Source of the DNA: an uncultured beta proteobacterium
Lineage (GTDB): Bacteria; Pseudomonadota; Gammaproteobacteria; Burkholderiales; Burkholderiaceae_C
Assembly (NCBI GenBank): GCA_903832285.1
Contig: CAILAY010000090.1
Span: forward strand, 17,747 to 81,746
Length of the DNA: 64,000 nt
Reading direction: 5' to 3'
Shown: positions 33,850-44,099 of the stretch, in pieces
Layout: each line of letters starts with the position of its first letter
How positions within the stretch are numbered: the stretch's first letter is position 1
The notes under the pieces: generated by a model
Told to the model about the DNA's origin: nothing
Seen by the model: the letters and a program-made list of their open reading frames with translations, nothing else
Databases searched by the model: none
Position numbers and translations under genes: made by a program

Positions 33850-36302
33850 AGGCAATCACTGTGCAAAACAATTGGGGTCAGATTCCAATTAATTTGCTCG
33901 TCGCATTGCTGATCACGGCGATGCCGCAGCTGACATGCGCTGAAACGCCGCTTGCCGGAGCGCCCCACATGACCGATCCCCGACCCAGCCGCGACGCGTT
34001 TTTTGCCACCATCGGTATCCGCGTTCAGGGTCAACAAAAACAGTTTGTCGTGGGCGACAACATCGACGGTTATCTCGACGCGATGACCGGCGGCTACCGG
34101 CTGCGTCCCGGTTACTGGATCGGCCAGGACGTGTTGCTCCAGGACTATGCGACGTATCGTGATGGCAAACTGCTGGACCGGCGTTTGCCTGCCAGCGTAG
34201 AGACGGTCTTTCCCTATGGCAGGCGCGTTGCTGTCGGTGACGGTAGCGAGACGCAGGTATTGCATTCGGGTTCACGGCGACTGTCGATGGTCGTGACCAG
34301 CCGCACAGCAGCCAAGCTGGCGCTACAGCCGCTTTGGACTTTCACACCGGATTCTTCGAGCGTCTCGTGGCAGGGCGGCGTGCTGGTCGTCACTTCGAGT
34401 GCGAGTAGCTGGGTGATTGCGCTAAGTGCGGACCGACCGTTTGAGCTGGTGCAACCCAACAGCGGCGCCTTCGAGGCCGACATGCCGCTGCTGCAGGCGA
34501 AGGATGCCGGCTCGGAATTCACCCTGCATCTGGCGTTTGCCAAATCGCGTGAAGAGGCGGTGGCACAGGCCGGCGCGATGGCTGCATCGGCAACGACGGT
34601 GCAGAAGACCATGGACGCGTTTCATGAACGTCTGACGCGCAGCTGGCTCTGGACTTCCGATGCCAAATACAACCGCGCCCTGGTCTGGGCGAAAGCATCT
34701 GCGCTGTCTTTTTTGGTGGACGAATTTGGCCGCGGACTGTGGGCGGGCCTGCCCTGGTTTCGGGAGAACTGGGGGCGCGATACCTTTATTGCCTTGCCGG
34801 GGACGATGCTGGTGAGCGGTCATTTCAAGGACGCAAAAGAGGTGCTGGAGAATTTTGCCCGCTATCAAAATCTGAACGTCATGGCGGATGCGCCGCAGTC
34901 CAGCGACGTCGGCATCCACTCTCGTGCCAGCGACTACGGCCGCATCCCCAACCGCGTGCGCGGCGGCGAGGTGATCTACAACACGGTGGACGGCACGCCC
35001 TGGATGCTGCGCGAGGCGCTGGAATACGTGCGCTATACCGGAGACCGCGAATTTGCAGCGCGAGCGCTGAAATTGGCCGGTCCCTATATCGAGGGTGCGC
35101 TGCGCCATTCGGTGGACGCGGCCGGCTTGCTCGCGCACGAGGACGCGGACACCTGGATGGATGCGCGCATCGAAGGGCGCGAAGCCTGGTCGCCGCGAGG
35201 GCGCTATGCGGTGGAAATACAGGCACTTTGGTACACCGCCTTGCAGGCCGCGGCTGAGCTGGCAGACCATGCCGGTCAGAGTGAATCGGCCACGCTTTGG
35301 CGCACCCATGCGGCGCGCACCCAGGCCAGTTTCATGCAACGGTTCTGGGACGGGAAGACCATGGCCGACCGGCTCCGCGCCGACGGGAGCCGCGACCTCA
35401 AAGTGCGACCGAATCAACTGATGCTGTTGTCCGTGCCCTTGGATCAATTCATGCCACCGGAAGTGGAGGCGGCCGTGCTGCGCAACGCGGTCGACGAGCT
35501 GCTGTTTCCCTACGGCATCGCGTCGCTCAGTCCGAGAGATCCGTACTTTCATCCGCACCATGTGAACGATGCGTTTCATCACAAGGACGCGGCCTATCAC
35601 AACGGCACGATCTGGGGCTGGAACGCGGGCTTCACGGTGAGTGCACTCACCAAGTTCGGCCAGCAGGATCTGGCCTATGCGCTGAGCGGAAATCTGTCCG
35701 AACAGATATTGGGGATGGGCACGCTGGGCAGCATGAGCGAGCTGCTGGACGCGCTGCCTGGCGCTGACGGAAAGCCGCATCCCACCGGCACCTTCTCCCA
35801 GGCCTGGAGTGTGGCCGAGTTCGAGCGCAACGGTTATCAGGACTACGTCGGATTTCGCCCCGATTTGCCGCGAAATCAGCTGCACTTTGTGCCCGCGCTG
35901 CCCGCCGCGTGGAAGCACTTTGACGCCGTGCTTCCCTTTGCTCATGGCGAAGATCTGGTGTTGCGTGCGCAACGTCATGGCAGCGCCTGGCGCTGGCGTG
36001 TCACGCTGCGCGGCGCTTCGGCTGAGCGCGATCTGGTACTCGATTTTCTCGATCAATCCAAGGCGCGGCGCCGCAGCGTGTTCAAGCTGCAGCCGGGCAA
36101 GACCGCCATCATCGAGTGGAAGAATGCCCGCGTGCGACTCGATGGCCACGTCTGGACAAGCGCCGTCGTGATGCCGTCGCAGCAGCAGGTTGTGGGAAGT
36201 TTGCGTTTTGCCACACCACCCGCCGACGAAGCGAATGCTTTTCCCATGACGCGTGGCAAGAACGTGCTGCACGACATCGTGTTGGACGGCGGGTACCGGT
36301 AG
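33846..36302 (+). CDS. Amylo-alpha-1,6-glucosidase / glycogen-debranching-type protein, exported
   Basis: This 818-residue protein starts with a signal peptide (about residues 1-32) and has an N-terminal beta-sandwich region and a C-terminal (alpha/alpha)6-barrel of the GDE_C type. Barrel features include GLPWFRENWGRDTFIALPG, NRVRGGEVIYNTVDGTPW and HNGTIWGWN, with conserved acidic residues of the retained or transferred glucosidase core. Cytoplasmic debranching enzymes lack a signal peptide, so export points to a periplasmic or surface glycan. The ATG at 33846 overlaps ydcF by four bases. Its stop lies 18 bases before the SAH riboswitch. Confidence 0.8.
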   Translation: MKAITVQNNWGQIPINLLVALLITAMPQLTCAETPLAGAPHMTDPRPSRDAFFATIGIRVQGQQKQFVVGDNIDGYLDAMTGGYRLRPGYWIGQDVLLQDYATYRDGKLLDRRLPASVETVFPYGRRVAVGDGSETQVLHSGSRRLSMVVTSRTAAKLALQPLWTFTPDSSSVSWQGGVLVVTSSASSWVIALSADRPFELVQPNSGAFEADMPLLQAKDAGSEFTLHLAFAKSREEAVAQAGAMAASATTVQKTMDAFHERLTRSWLWTSDAKYNRALVWAKASALSFLVDEFGRGLWAGLPWFRENWGRDTFIALPGTMLVSGHFKDAKEVLENFARYQNLNVMADAPQSSDVGIHSRASDYGRIPNRVRGGEVIYNTVDGTPWMLREALEYVRYTGDREFAARALKLAGPYIEGALRHSVDAAGLLAHEDADTWMDARIEGREAWSPRGRYAVEIQALWYTALQAAAELADHAGQSESATLWRTHAARTQASFMQRFWDGKTMADRLRADGSRDLKVRPNQLMLLSVPLDQFMPPEVEAAVLRNAVDELLFPYGIASLSPRDPYFHPHHVNDAFHHKDAAYHNGTIWGWNAGFTVSALTKFGQQDLAYALSGNLSEQILGMGTLGSMSELLDALPGADGKPHPTGTFSQAWSVAEFERNGYQDYVGFRPDLPRNQLHFVPALPAAWKHFDAVLPFAHGEDLVLRAQRHGSAWRWRVTLRGASAERDLVLDFLDQSKARRRSVFKLQPGKTAIIEWKNARVRLDGHVWTSAVVMPSQQQVVGSLRFATPPADEANAFPMTRGKNVLHDIVLDGGYR

Positions 36303-36320
36303 TCCTTTACAATCGCCGCA

Positions 36321-36377
36321 TCCGAGGAGCGCTGCAACCCATTACCGGGTGAGGCTCGGACCGTTCAACGGCGCTCA
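36321..36377 (+). ncRNA. SAH riboswitch
   Basis: The segment matches the S-adenosylhomocysteine riboswitch consensus closely. CCGAG at 36322-36326 pairs with CTCGG at 36355-36359 (P1), ACCC at 36337-36340 pairs with GGGT at 36347-36350 (P2), and GAGCGC at 36327-36332 pairs with GCGCTC at 36371-36376 (long-range pairing). This class binds SAH and turns downstream genes on; ahcY is its classic target. Here it precedes ahcY by about 93 bases. Confidence 0.92.
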
Positions 36378-36391
36378 CCCACTGTGGCTGT

Positions 36392-36427
36392 GAGGTGAGT
36401 TCGCCCCGCTTGCATGTCAAGCACCTC
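36392..36427 (+). promoter_or_regulatory. Possible expression-platform hairpin after the SAH riboswitch
   Basis: GAGGTG at 36392-36397 pairs with CACCTC at 36422-36427, extendable by GGC/GCC. The pairing lies between the aptamer and the ahcY ribosome-binding site (GGAG at 36460-36463). It may be part of the switching platform, but no U-run follows, so a transcription terminator is not supported. Control could instead act on mRNA access or stability. Confidence 0.4.
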
Positions 36428-36469
36428 CTGCCACTGTGGTTCATCATCAAATTTGATTTGGAGTTAACC

Positions 36470-37917
<1,448 letters not shown>

Positions 37918-37918
<1 letters not shown>

Positions 37919-38715
37919 TGCGAGCTGATCAACTCCTCGTGCACCGCAGTCTCGCGACGAGCCGCGCTCAGGCACAGCGCATGATCGCTGCCGGCGTGCA
38001 GTGGGACCAGGCCGGTGTCTGGAAAACGGTTGGCAAGAACGGTGACGACCTGCCTTTGGATGCGGTGCTGCAGTTGCTGGACGCGGCGCGCGACCGCTAC
38101 GTGTCGCGCGGCGGTTTGAAGCTTGAAGGCGCGCTGCGCGACTGCGGCCTGGATGTTGCCGGCTGGGCCTGTCTGGACGTGGGCCAGTCCACCGGCGGCT
38201 TCACCGATTGCCTGCTGCAGCACGGTGCGGCGCGGGTGCTTGGCGTGGATGTGGGTCAGGGTCAGCTGCACCCCGGTCTGCGCGACGACGAGCGCGTGCT
38301 GGGTCTGGAGAAGATCAACGCGCGTTCGCTCACCGCGGACGGGTTGATGGAGCAGATCGACGCGACCACGGACGAACCCGAGGTTTTTGCCGTCGATGTG
38401 GAGGCAGGCTTCGATCTTATCGTGGGCGACCTGTCGTTCATTTCTCAAACCCTGGTGCTGCCCGCGCTGGTGCCGCTGCTCAAACCCGAGGGTGCTTTGC
38501 TGATGCTTGTGAAGCCGCAGTTCGAACTGCAGCCGGGCCAGGTGGGCAAAGGTGGCATCGTGCGCGACGCCACGCTCTACGCCCTCGTCGAACAGCGCAT
38601 TCGCGACTGCCTCGCCGAGCAGGGTATGCAGGTGCTGCACTGGCTGGAGTCGCCGATTCAGGGTGGCGACGGGAATCGCGAATTTTTCTTTCATGCAACA
38701 CGAGGTCAAGCATGA
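37918..38715 (+). CDS. tlyA: TlyA family rRNA (cytidine-2'-O)-methyltransferase
   Basis: This 265-residue protein has an N-terminal S4 RNA-binding domain (about residues 1-60, MRADQLLVHRSLATSRAQAQ) and an FtsJ-like methyltransferase domain with CLDVGQSTGGFTDCLL for SAM binding and IVGDLSFISQTL downstream. TlyA methylates 2'-hydroxyls of cytidines in rRNA; some homologues have been called hemolysins. It shares one base with ahcY and four bases with metF, so it sits inside the SAH-controlled message. As a SAM user it generates SAH. Confidence 0.9.
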
Positions 38716-39551
38716 GCACTTCATCCCCATTGTCCATCAGCGTTGAATTTTTCCCGCCCAAGACGCCTGAAGGGTCGGACAAGCTGCGCGCCGTGCGCCA
38801 GCAGTTGTACGCGCTGCAACCCCAGTTCTGTTCCGTCACTTTCGGCGCCGGTGGTTCCACTCAAGCGGGCACTTTCGGCACCGTGGGCGAGATCCTGGCC
38901 GAGGGCGTGAGCGCTGCCTCGCACATCTCCTGCGTCGGTGCCACGCGTGCCGCCGCGCGCGAGCAGCTGCAGACGCTCAAGTCCATGGGCGTGCAGCGTC
39001 TGGTGGCCCTGCGTGGCGATCTGCCCAGCGGTTTTGGCCTGGGCGGCGACTTTCACTACGCCAGCGACCTGGTCGCTTTTATCCGCGCCGAAACCGGCGA
39101 CCACTTTCACATCGAGGTCGCCTGTTACCCCGAAGTGCATCCTCAGGCGAAGTCGCCGCAGTCCGATCTGCAAGCTTTTGCGGCCAAGGTGAAGGCCGGT
39201 GCCAATTCGGCCATCACGCAATACTTTTTCAACCCCGACGCGTACTTCCGATTCGTTGACGAGGCGCATTCCCTGGGCCTGCATGTGCCCGTCGTGCCGG
39301 GCATCATGCCCATCGTCAGCTCAACCCAGTTGATGCGTTTCTCCGACGCCTGCGGCGCCGAAATTCCGCGCTGGGTTCGCCTGCGCCTGCAGTCCTTCGG
39401 CGACGACTCCGCCTCCATCAAGGACTTCGGTCTGGACGTGGTGACAGGCCTGTGCGAGCAGCTCCGTGCCGGCGGCGCCCCGGCCCTGCATTTCTACACC
39501 ATGAACCAGTCCGCGGCGACGCTGGAGTTGTGCAAGAGGCTGGGGTTGTAG
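38712..39551 (+). CDS. metF: Methylenetetrahydrofolate reductase (metF)
   Basis: MetF reduces 5,10-methylene-THF to 5-methyl-THF, the methyl donor for homocysteine remethylation. The 279-residue flavoprotein TIM barrel has SVEFFPPKTPEGSDKL at the N-terminus with the catalytic Glu, TFGAGGSTQAGT, LVALRGDLPSG and ITQYFFNPDAYFRF. The ATG at 38712 overlaps the tlyA stop (ATGA). Placement with ahcY joins the two enzymes that handle homocysteine on either side of methionine synthase, whose gene is not in the window. Confidence 0.96.
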   Translation: MSTSSPLSISVEFFPPKTPEGSDKLRAVRQQLYALQPQFCSVTFGAGGSTQAGTFGTVGEILAEGVSAASHISCVGATRAAAREQLQTLKSMGVQRLVALRGDLPSGFGLGGDFHYASDLVAFIRAETGDHFHIEVACYPEVHPQAKSPQSDLQAFAAKVKAGANSAITQYFFNPDAYFRFVDEAHSLGLHVPVVPGIMPIVSSTQLMRFSDACGAEIPRWVRLRLQSFGDDSASIKDFGLDVVTGLCEQLRAGGAPALHFYTMNQSAATLELCKRLGL

Positions 39552-39572
39552 GTCGGCGCAAGACCCGGTCAA

Positions 39573-40466
39573 TCAGCGTGGCCGCGTCACCAGATAAATT
39601 CCCGGCAGCACCAGTATCAGGCCGAGTGCGTGGTACGGATGCAGCGATTCGCCCAGCAGCAGCCAACCCAGAGCGGCGGCGTACAGAGGGCTGAGATACA
39701 TCGATACACCGACGCGAGCTGCGCCCAGTTCGCGTTGCATCACGGAAAACGCGAGGTAGGCGGCATAGCCGGGCAGGGCGGCGGCGAACACCGCCAGGCC
39801 GATTCCTTCGGGCGTCACCGCGGGGGTGCCACTGCTCATATATTCCGACAGCGCAAACGGCAGCAACATCAACACGCCGGACAAGCTGATGGCCGCCAGT
39901 CTGGCCGAAGCAGTCAGGTCAATTTGCCATCTTTTCAGCAGCAGGCAGTACGCGGTCCATGAGGCAGTGGCAGCGGCAATCCAGGCGTCGCCGGCCACCC
40001 ATTGAATGGTCGACAGTTGAGACCACTGACCCTTGAGCACCACGTTCAACACGCCGGCCAGCGCCAGGCCAATGCCCAGCGCCTGCCAGCGATTGAGAGC
40101 CTCTTTCAGCCAAAGCGCCGACAGCGCGGCGATCAACACTGGCGACAGCGCATAGATGAGCGAGATGTTCAGAACCGTGGTGGTGCGTCCGCCGACATAG
40201 ACCCAGGCGCCGCAAAAAGCCATTCCGAGCGTGCCCAATATCAGGTTGTGTTTCCAGTGCAGCACAAGTTGTGTGCGCTGGCGGCACAACTCCGCCCGTG
40301 CACCATAGGCGAAAGCCATGCCGGCGAACAACCAGCGCAAGAGAGCCAGCGAATAGGGTTCGATCAGGCCGGGCGCAAGTCGCGCCACGAGGGAGTTGAA
40401 TGCCCACAATGCGGGCGTGACGAACACCAGAACGATTGCCCAGCGCCGCCGGGAGGCCGCCTGCAT
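39573..40466 (-). CDS. EamA/DMT-family transporter, copy 2
   Basis: This 297-residue inner-membrane protein has about ten predicted helices and two EamA repeats (ALLRWLFAGMAFAYG in the first, YLAFSVMQRELGAARVG in the second). It probably exports a metabolite; the substrate is unknown. The ATG at 40466 has GGAG about eight bases upstream, which is why it is preferred over the GTG at 40469. It is convergent with metF. Confidence 0.85.
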   Translation of the reverse strand: MQAASRRRWAIVLVFVTPALWAFNSLVARLAPGLIEPYSLALLRWLFAGMAFAYGARAELCRQRTQLVLHWKHNLILGTLGMAFCGAWVYVGGRTTTVLNISLIYALSPVLIAALSALWLKEALNRWQALGIGLALAGVLNVVLKGQWSQLSTIQWVAGDAWIAAATASWTAYCLLLKRWQIDLTASARLAAISLSGVLMLLPFALSEYMSSGTPAVTPEGIGLAVFAAALPGYAAYLAFSVMQRELGAARVGVSMYLSPLYAAALGWLLLGESLHPYHALGLILVLPGIYLVTRPR

Positions 40467-40540
40467 CACCTCAGCTCCGTCCTGGTAGCGAAAGAACTAA
40501 CTTTCATGACTCGGAGCACTGCGCGGGCGAAGCATCACAG

Positions 40541-41428
40541 TCAGCCGCCGGAGTCCAGGCTCGAGGTTGCGTTCTTGTCTTGCGCGAGGCGTTCCACCAT
40601 CTGCGGCAGGGCCAATTTGAGCGCGGCCTTGAGCGTATGTGGCGGGTTGATCACGAACACGCCGCTGGCGGGCAGGCCGGGCCGTTGCACTTCACCCGCC
40701 GCGTCGATCAGGAGTTTGCTGTTCTTCACCGTGAGCGTGGCGTGCAGCCAGGGCTTGCCTGCGCGCGATGCCAGGGTCTTGAGTTTCTTCGGCAGGTCGT
40801 GCGCTTCGGGGCGCGGAATGATGGGGTACCACACAACGTAGGTGCCGGTTGCAAAGCGCGCCAGAGCGTCAGCAATCATCTCGGCCACGCGGGCGTAGTC
40901 GCTCTTGATCTCGTAACTCGGGTCGCACAGCACCAGGCCGCGACGCGCGGGCGGCGGCAGGAATTTCTTGATGCCTTCAAAGCCGTCTTCGCGTAGCACG
41001 GTGACGGTGCGCCCGGCTTCAAGTTGGGCAATGTTCGCGCTCAGCGTCTTGGCGTCGGTAGGATGCAGTTCAAACAGCTTGAGCCGGTCGCGATCGCCCA
41101 ACAGACCTTGAACTATGAAGGGCGAACCGGGATAGACGCGGCGCGCACCACCGGGATTGAAGCTGGCCACAAGGTCCAGGTAATCCTGCAGCGCCGGAGC
41201 CAGTGGCGTTGCAGGTGCCTCCATCAGTCTCAGAATACCCTCGGCGGCTTCGCCACTGGTGCTCGCATAGTCGCCGTCAAGCCGGTACAGACCGGCACCA
41301 GCGTGTGTGTCCAGCACCACCAGGGCGGAATCCTTTTCCCGCATATGTCTGAGGATGGCGATCAATACGGTGTGCTTGAGCACGTCCGCGTGGTTGCCGG
41401 CGTGAAAGGCGTGGCGATAACTGAACAT
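40541..41428 (-). CDS. rlmJ: 23S rRNA (adenine-2030-N6)-methyltransferase RlmJ
   Basis: This 295-residue protein opens with MFSYRHAFHAGNHADVLKH, the RlmJ signature, then DTHAGAGLY for SAM binding and the catalytic N6-MTase motif D-P-S-Y in VLCDPSYEIK (D-P-x-Y type). RlmJ methylates A2030 in 23S rRNA. It lies 74 bases upstream of the EamA gene on the same strand and is divergent from the Ser/Thr kinase. Confidence 0.94.
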   Translation of the reverse strand: MFSYRHAFHAGNHADVLKHTVLIAILRHMREKDSALVVLDTHAGAGLYRLDGDYASTSGEAAEGILRLMEAPATPLAPALQDYLDLVASFNPGGARRVYPGSPFIVQGLLGDRDRLKLFELHPTDAKTLSANIAQLEAGRTVTVLREDGFEGIKKFLPPPARRGLVLCDPSYEIKSDYARVAEMIADALARFATGTYVVWYPIIPRPEAHDLPKKLKTLASRAGKPWLHATLTVKNSKLLIDAAGEVQRPGLPASGVFVINPPHTLKAALKLALPQMVERLAQDKNATSSLDSGG

Positions 41429-41545
41429 GGCCTGATGTTAACGGGCCGCAGCAAGGGTTACACTTTTGCACCTGTTCAGTGTGTATCGAAGCTTACATTA
41501 ATGCCTATTGTCGCTTAGCACTTTGTGGCGCTGCCAGCGCAACCC

Positions 41546-43300
41546 ATGACCGAACCTGTCCTCACGAATCCCGCCTTTGCGCCCGTTCCCGTAAGTCATC
41601 TGGATGCGCTGCCCGTGGGCACGCGTCTGGGAGAGTTTGAAATCACGGCCTTGTTGGGTGTGGGTGGTTTTGGTCTGGTATATCAGGCAATAGATCACTC
41701 CTTGCAGCGCGACGTGGCGATCAAGGAATACATGCCGGCCGCATTGGCGCGGCGCTCTGCCGGCCTGGCGGTTACCGTGCCCTCGTCGGCGAACCTTGTG
41801 ACGTTCAGCGAGGGGCTCAAGTCGTTCATTGCCGAGGCCCGGCTGCTCGCGCAATTCGATCATCCGTCGCTGGTCAAGGTGTTCCGCTTTTGGGAGGAGA
41901 ACAGCACTGCCTACATGGCGATGCCACTCTATCGGGGGATCACCCTGAAGCAGGCCCGCACCCAGATGCGCAGCCCGCCGCCCGAGGAGTGGATGCGCAA
42001 GCTGTTGTGGTCGGTGCTTGGCGCGCTCAAGGTCTTGCATAACGGCAACACCATGCACCGCGACGTGTCACCAGAGAACATCTTCCTGCAGGACATGGGG
42101 CCACCCGTATTGCTGGACCTGGGTGCCGCGCGACGCGCCATTCATGAAACCAAACAGCAACTCACGGCCACGCTCAAGTACAGCTACGCGCCGATCGAGC
42201 AATACGGCGAATCGTCGTCCATGCGTCAGGGGCCATGGACCGATTTGTATTCGCTGGCCGCGGTGGTGTACGGCTGTCTGGCAAATGAGTTGCCGCTGCC
42301 GGCCACATTGCGTGTGGTGCGCGACCGCCAGCCGTCGATTGCAAGCGTGGCGCAAGCCGCGCGCGAACAGTTTGGTCTGAATTATTCGGACGAATTCGTG
42401 TTAGCCATCGATAAGGCACTGTCCATCCGACCGACTGACCGCCCCAAGAACGCCAACAGCTTTGCGCGGCTGATGGACTTGCATGTGCCTGCCGGAATGT
42501 CCAAGTTTGACTGGCGGACCGATCTGGGCGACATCTATCTGCCGCCGCCAGCGCTGCAGCCGTTCGTGCAGACAGATCAGCTCACCACCGTCGCGATGCA
42601 GTCACCACCATTGACGCCGGACCCGGCAGCAATCGAAGAGACGGTCGAGATCACCGAGTCCTTGTTCAGCGGTGGGCGGACCCGCAAGCCGCCGCGTCTT
42701 TGGACGATCGTAGCTGCGGCCGGGTGCGCGTTGTTGGCGGTGGGCACGGTATTGTTCTGGATGGGGTGGGATGAGTCCGGTTCGGGACCGGAGGCAGCCC
42801 CTGTCACCCCGGTGCAGGGTGCAAGTGCGCCAGTTGCCGGTGCTTCGGTTGCGAAGAGCGCAGACGATGTCGCTGGCGCGCAGCCCAAGGAGCCGCCGCC
42901 CGCGATCGAGCTTGCGGCATCCCCGATTCAGTTACCCATTGCAATGCCTGCGGTCAAATCGTCGCCCGCCCGGTTGCCCGCACACAGACCGCGCAAGATC
43001 GAACCGGTCAAGCCTGTGCTGGAGAGAGCACCAGCCATCGGAAGCGTTGCCCCCACCCCGGTGTCCCCACCCTCAGCGGTGCGTCCTGAGGCGGTTGAGA
43101 GCCCCGCGCAAGGAACTGCAAGCCGACCCAGAACTCCCCCCTTGCCGCCGGAGACGCCGCAGACCCGCTGCGCCGACCGCAGCTTTTTGACGCGTCCGAT
43201 GTGCACCTATAACGAATGCCAAAAGCCTGAGTTCGCCCATCTGGCGATGTGCGCCGAGATTGAGAAACGAAGCCGTGAGTCGCGCGGTTCGCGCGACTGA
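41546..43300 (+). CDS. Transmembrane serine/threonine protein kinase
   Basis: This 584-residue Hanks-type kinase has a cytoplasmic kinase domain (about 31-310), a membrane helix (about 385-406) and a Pro/Ala-rich periplasmic tail with a Cys-containing end (C-x-x-A at the terminus and CTYNEC). The Gly loop is GVGGFG (38-43), the ATP lysine K60, the catalytic D173 in HRDVSPEN and the metal-binding D191 in DLG. The usual Lys of HRD-x-K-x-x-N is Ser here and DFG is DLG. ATG 41546 and GTG 41525 are both possible starts and neither has a good ribosome-binding site. The signal it senses is unknown. Confidence 0.85.
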   Translation: MTEPVLTNPAFAPVPVSHLDALPVGTRLGEFEITALLGVGGFGLVYQAIDHSLQRDVAIKEYMPAALARRSAGLAVTVPSSANLVTFSEGLKSFIAEARLLAQFDHPSLVKVFRFWEENSTAYMAMPLYRGITLKQARTQMRSPPPEEWMRKLLWSVLGALKVLHNGNTMHRDVSPENIFLQDMGPPVLLDLGAARRAIHETKQQLTATLKYSYAPIEQYGESSSMRQGPWTDLYSLAAVVYGCLANELPLPATLRVVRDRQPSIASVAQAAREQFGLNYSDEFVLAIDKALSIRPTDRPKNANSFARLMDLHVPAGMSKFDWRTDLGDIYLPPPALQPFVQTDQLTTVAMQSPPLTPDPAAIEETVEITESLFSGGRTRKPPRLWTIVAAAGCALLAVGTVLFWMGWDESGSGPEAAPVTPVQGASAPVAGASVAKSADDVAGAQPKEPPPAIELAASPIQLPIAMPAVKSSPARLPAHRPRKIEPVKPVLERAPAIGSVAPTPVSPPSAVRPEAVESPAQGTASRPRTPPLPPETPQTRCADRSFLTRPMCTYNECQKPEFAHLAMCAEIEKRSRESRGSRD

Positions 43301-43429
43301 GCGGCGGTGCTCCCCGGCACGGGAGTGGGTGGACGGAAAGGCGAAGTTCTTGCCGTTTTGACTCAGGCAAAACCCTTGGTTGGGCTATGCGAGAATCAAT
43401 CCAGACCTCGCACCACCGGCCTCAACATC

Positions 43430-44095
43430 ATGTCTGATACTGAAAAACGTTCCTCTGCTGATACCGCCGATACCGATGCGGCAAGCCCTGCACGAAAGCG
43501 CCCGAAGCCGGGCGAGCGGCGTGGCCAAATCCTCCAGGCACTGGGCACGATGTTGGAGCAGCCTGGCGCGGAACGCGTCACCACGGCAGCCCTGGCTGCC
43601 AAGTTGGAAGTGAGCGAAGCCGCGTTGTACCGGCACTTCGCCAGCAAGGCGCAGATGTTCGAGGGCTTGATCGAATTCATTGAGCAGACCGTGTTTACGC
43701 TGGTGAACCAGATCATCGAGCGCGAGGCCGATTCAGGCGCCTCGCCGGCGGACGCCGGGGTGCGCCAGGTATCGCGCATCGTTGCCATGCTGATGCAGTT
43801 TGGCGAGAAGAACCCCGGCATGACCCGTGTGATGGTCGGTGACGCCCTGGTGTTTGAAAACGAGCGTCTGCAACAGCGCATGAATCAGTTCTTCGACAAG
43901 ATTGAAGCCACCTTCAAACAGTGCCTGCGACCGGTGTCCGAGGCCAGCGGCTGTGCCTCACCCACGGTTGATGCGCAAGTGCGCGCCTCGGTGTTGACGG
44001 CCTTTGCCGCTGGCCGCCTGCAGCGTTTTGCGCGCTCCGGTTTCAAGCGGGCGCCCTCGGAACATCTGGACTTGAGTCTGCAACGGATGCTTTAA
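43430..44095 (+). CDS. slmA: SlmA-type nucleoid occlusion factor, TetR fold
   Basis: This 221-residue protein fits SlmA: a basic N-terminus with GERRGQILQALGTMLEQ, the recognition region VSEAALYRHFASKAQMFEGL, and a C-terminal domain with FGEKNPGMTRVM and LQQRMNQFFDKIEA. SlmA binds chromosomal sites and blocks FtsZ assembly over the nucleoid. Upstream in-frame starts are rejected because the domain begins after the ATG at 43430. It ends four bases before the FAH-family gene. Confidence 0.88.
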   Translation: MSDTEKRSSADTADTDAASPARKRPKPGERRGQILQALGTMLEQPGAERVTTAALAAKLEVSEAALYRHFASKAQMFEGLIEFIEQTVFTLVNQIIEREADSGASPADAGVRQVSRIVAMLMQFGEKNPGMTRVMVGDALVFENERLQQRMNQFFDKIEATFKQCLRPVSEASGCASPTVDAQVRASVLTAFAAGRLQRFARSGFKRAPSEHLDLSLQRML

Positions 44096-44099
44096 GCCC

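Noticed and set aside
34422..36272. Long open frame of 616 codons on the minus strand opposite the exported glucosidase
   Set aside because: It has no start signal or domain and is a shadow of the glucosidase gene.
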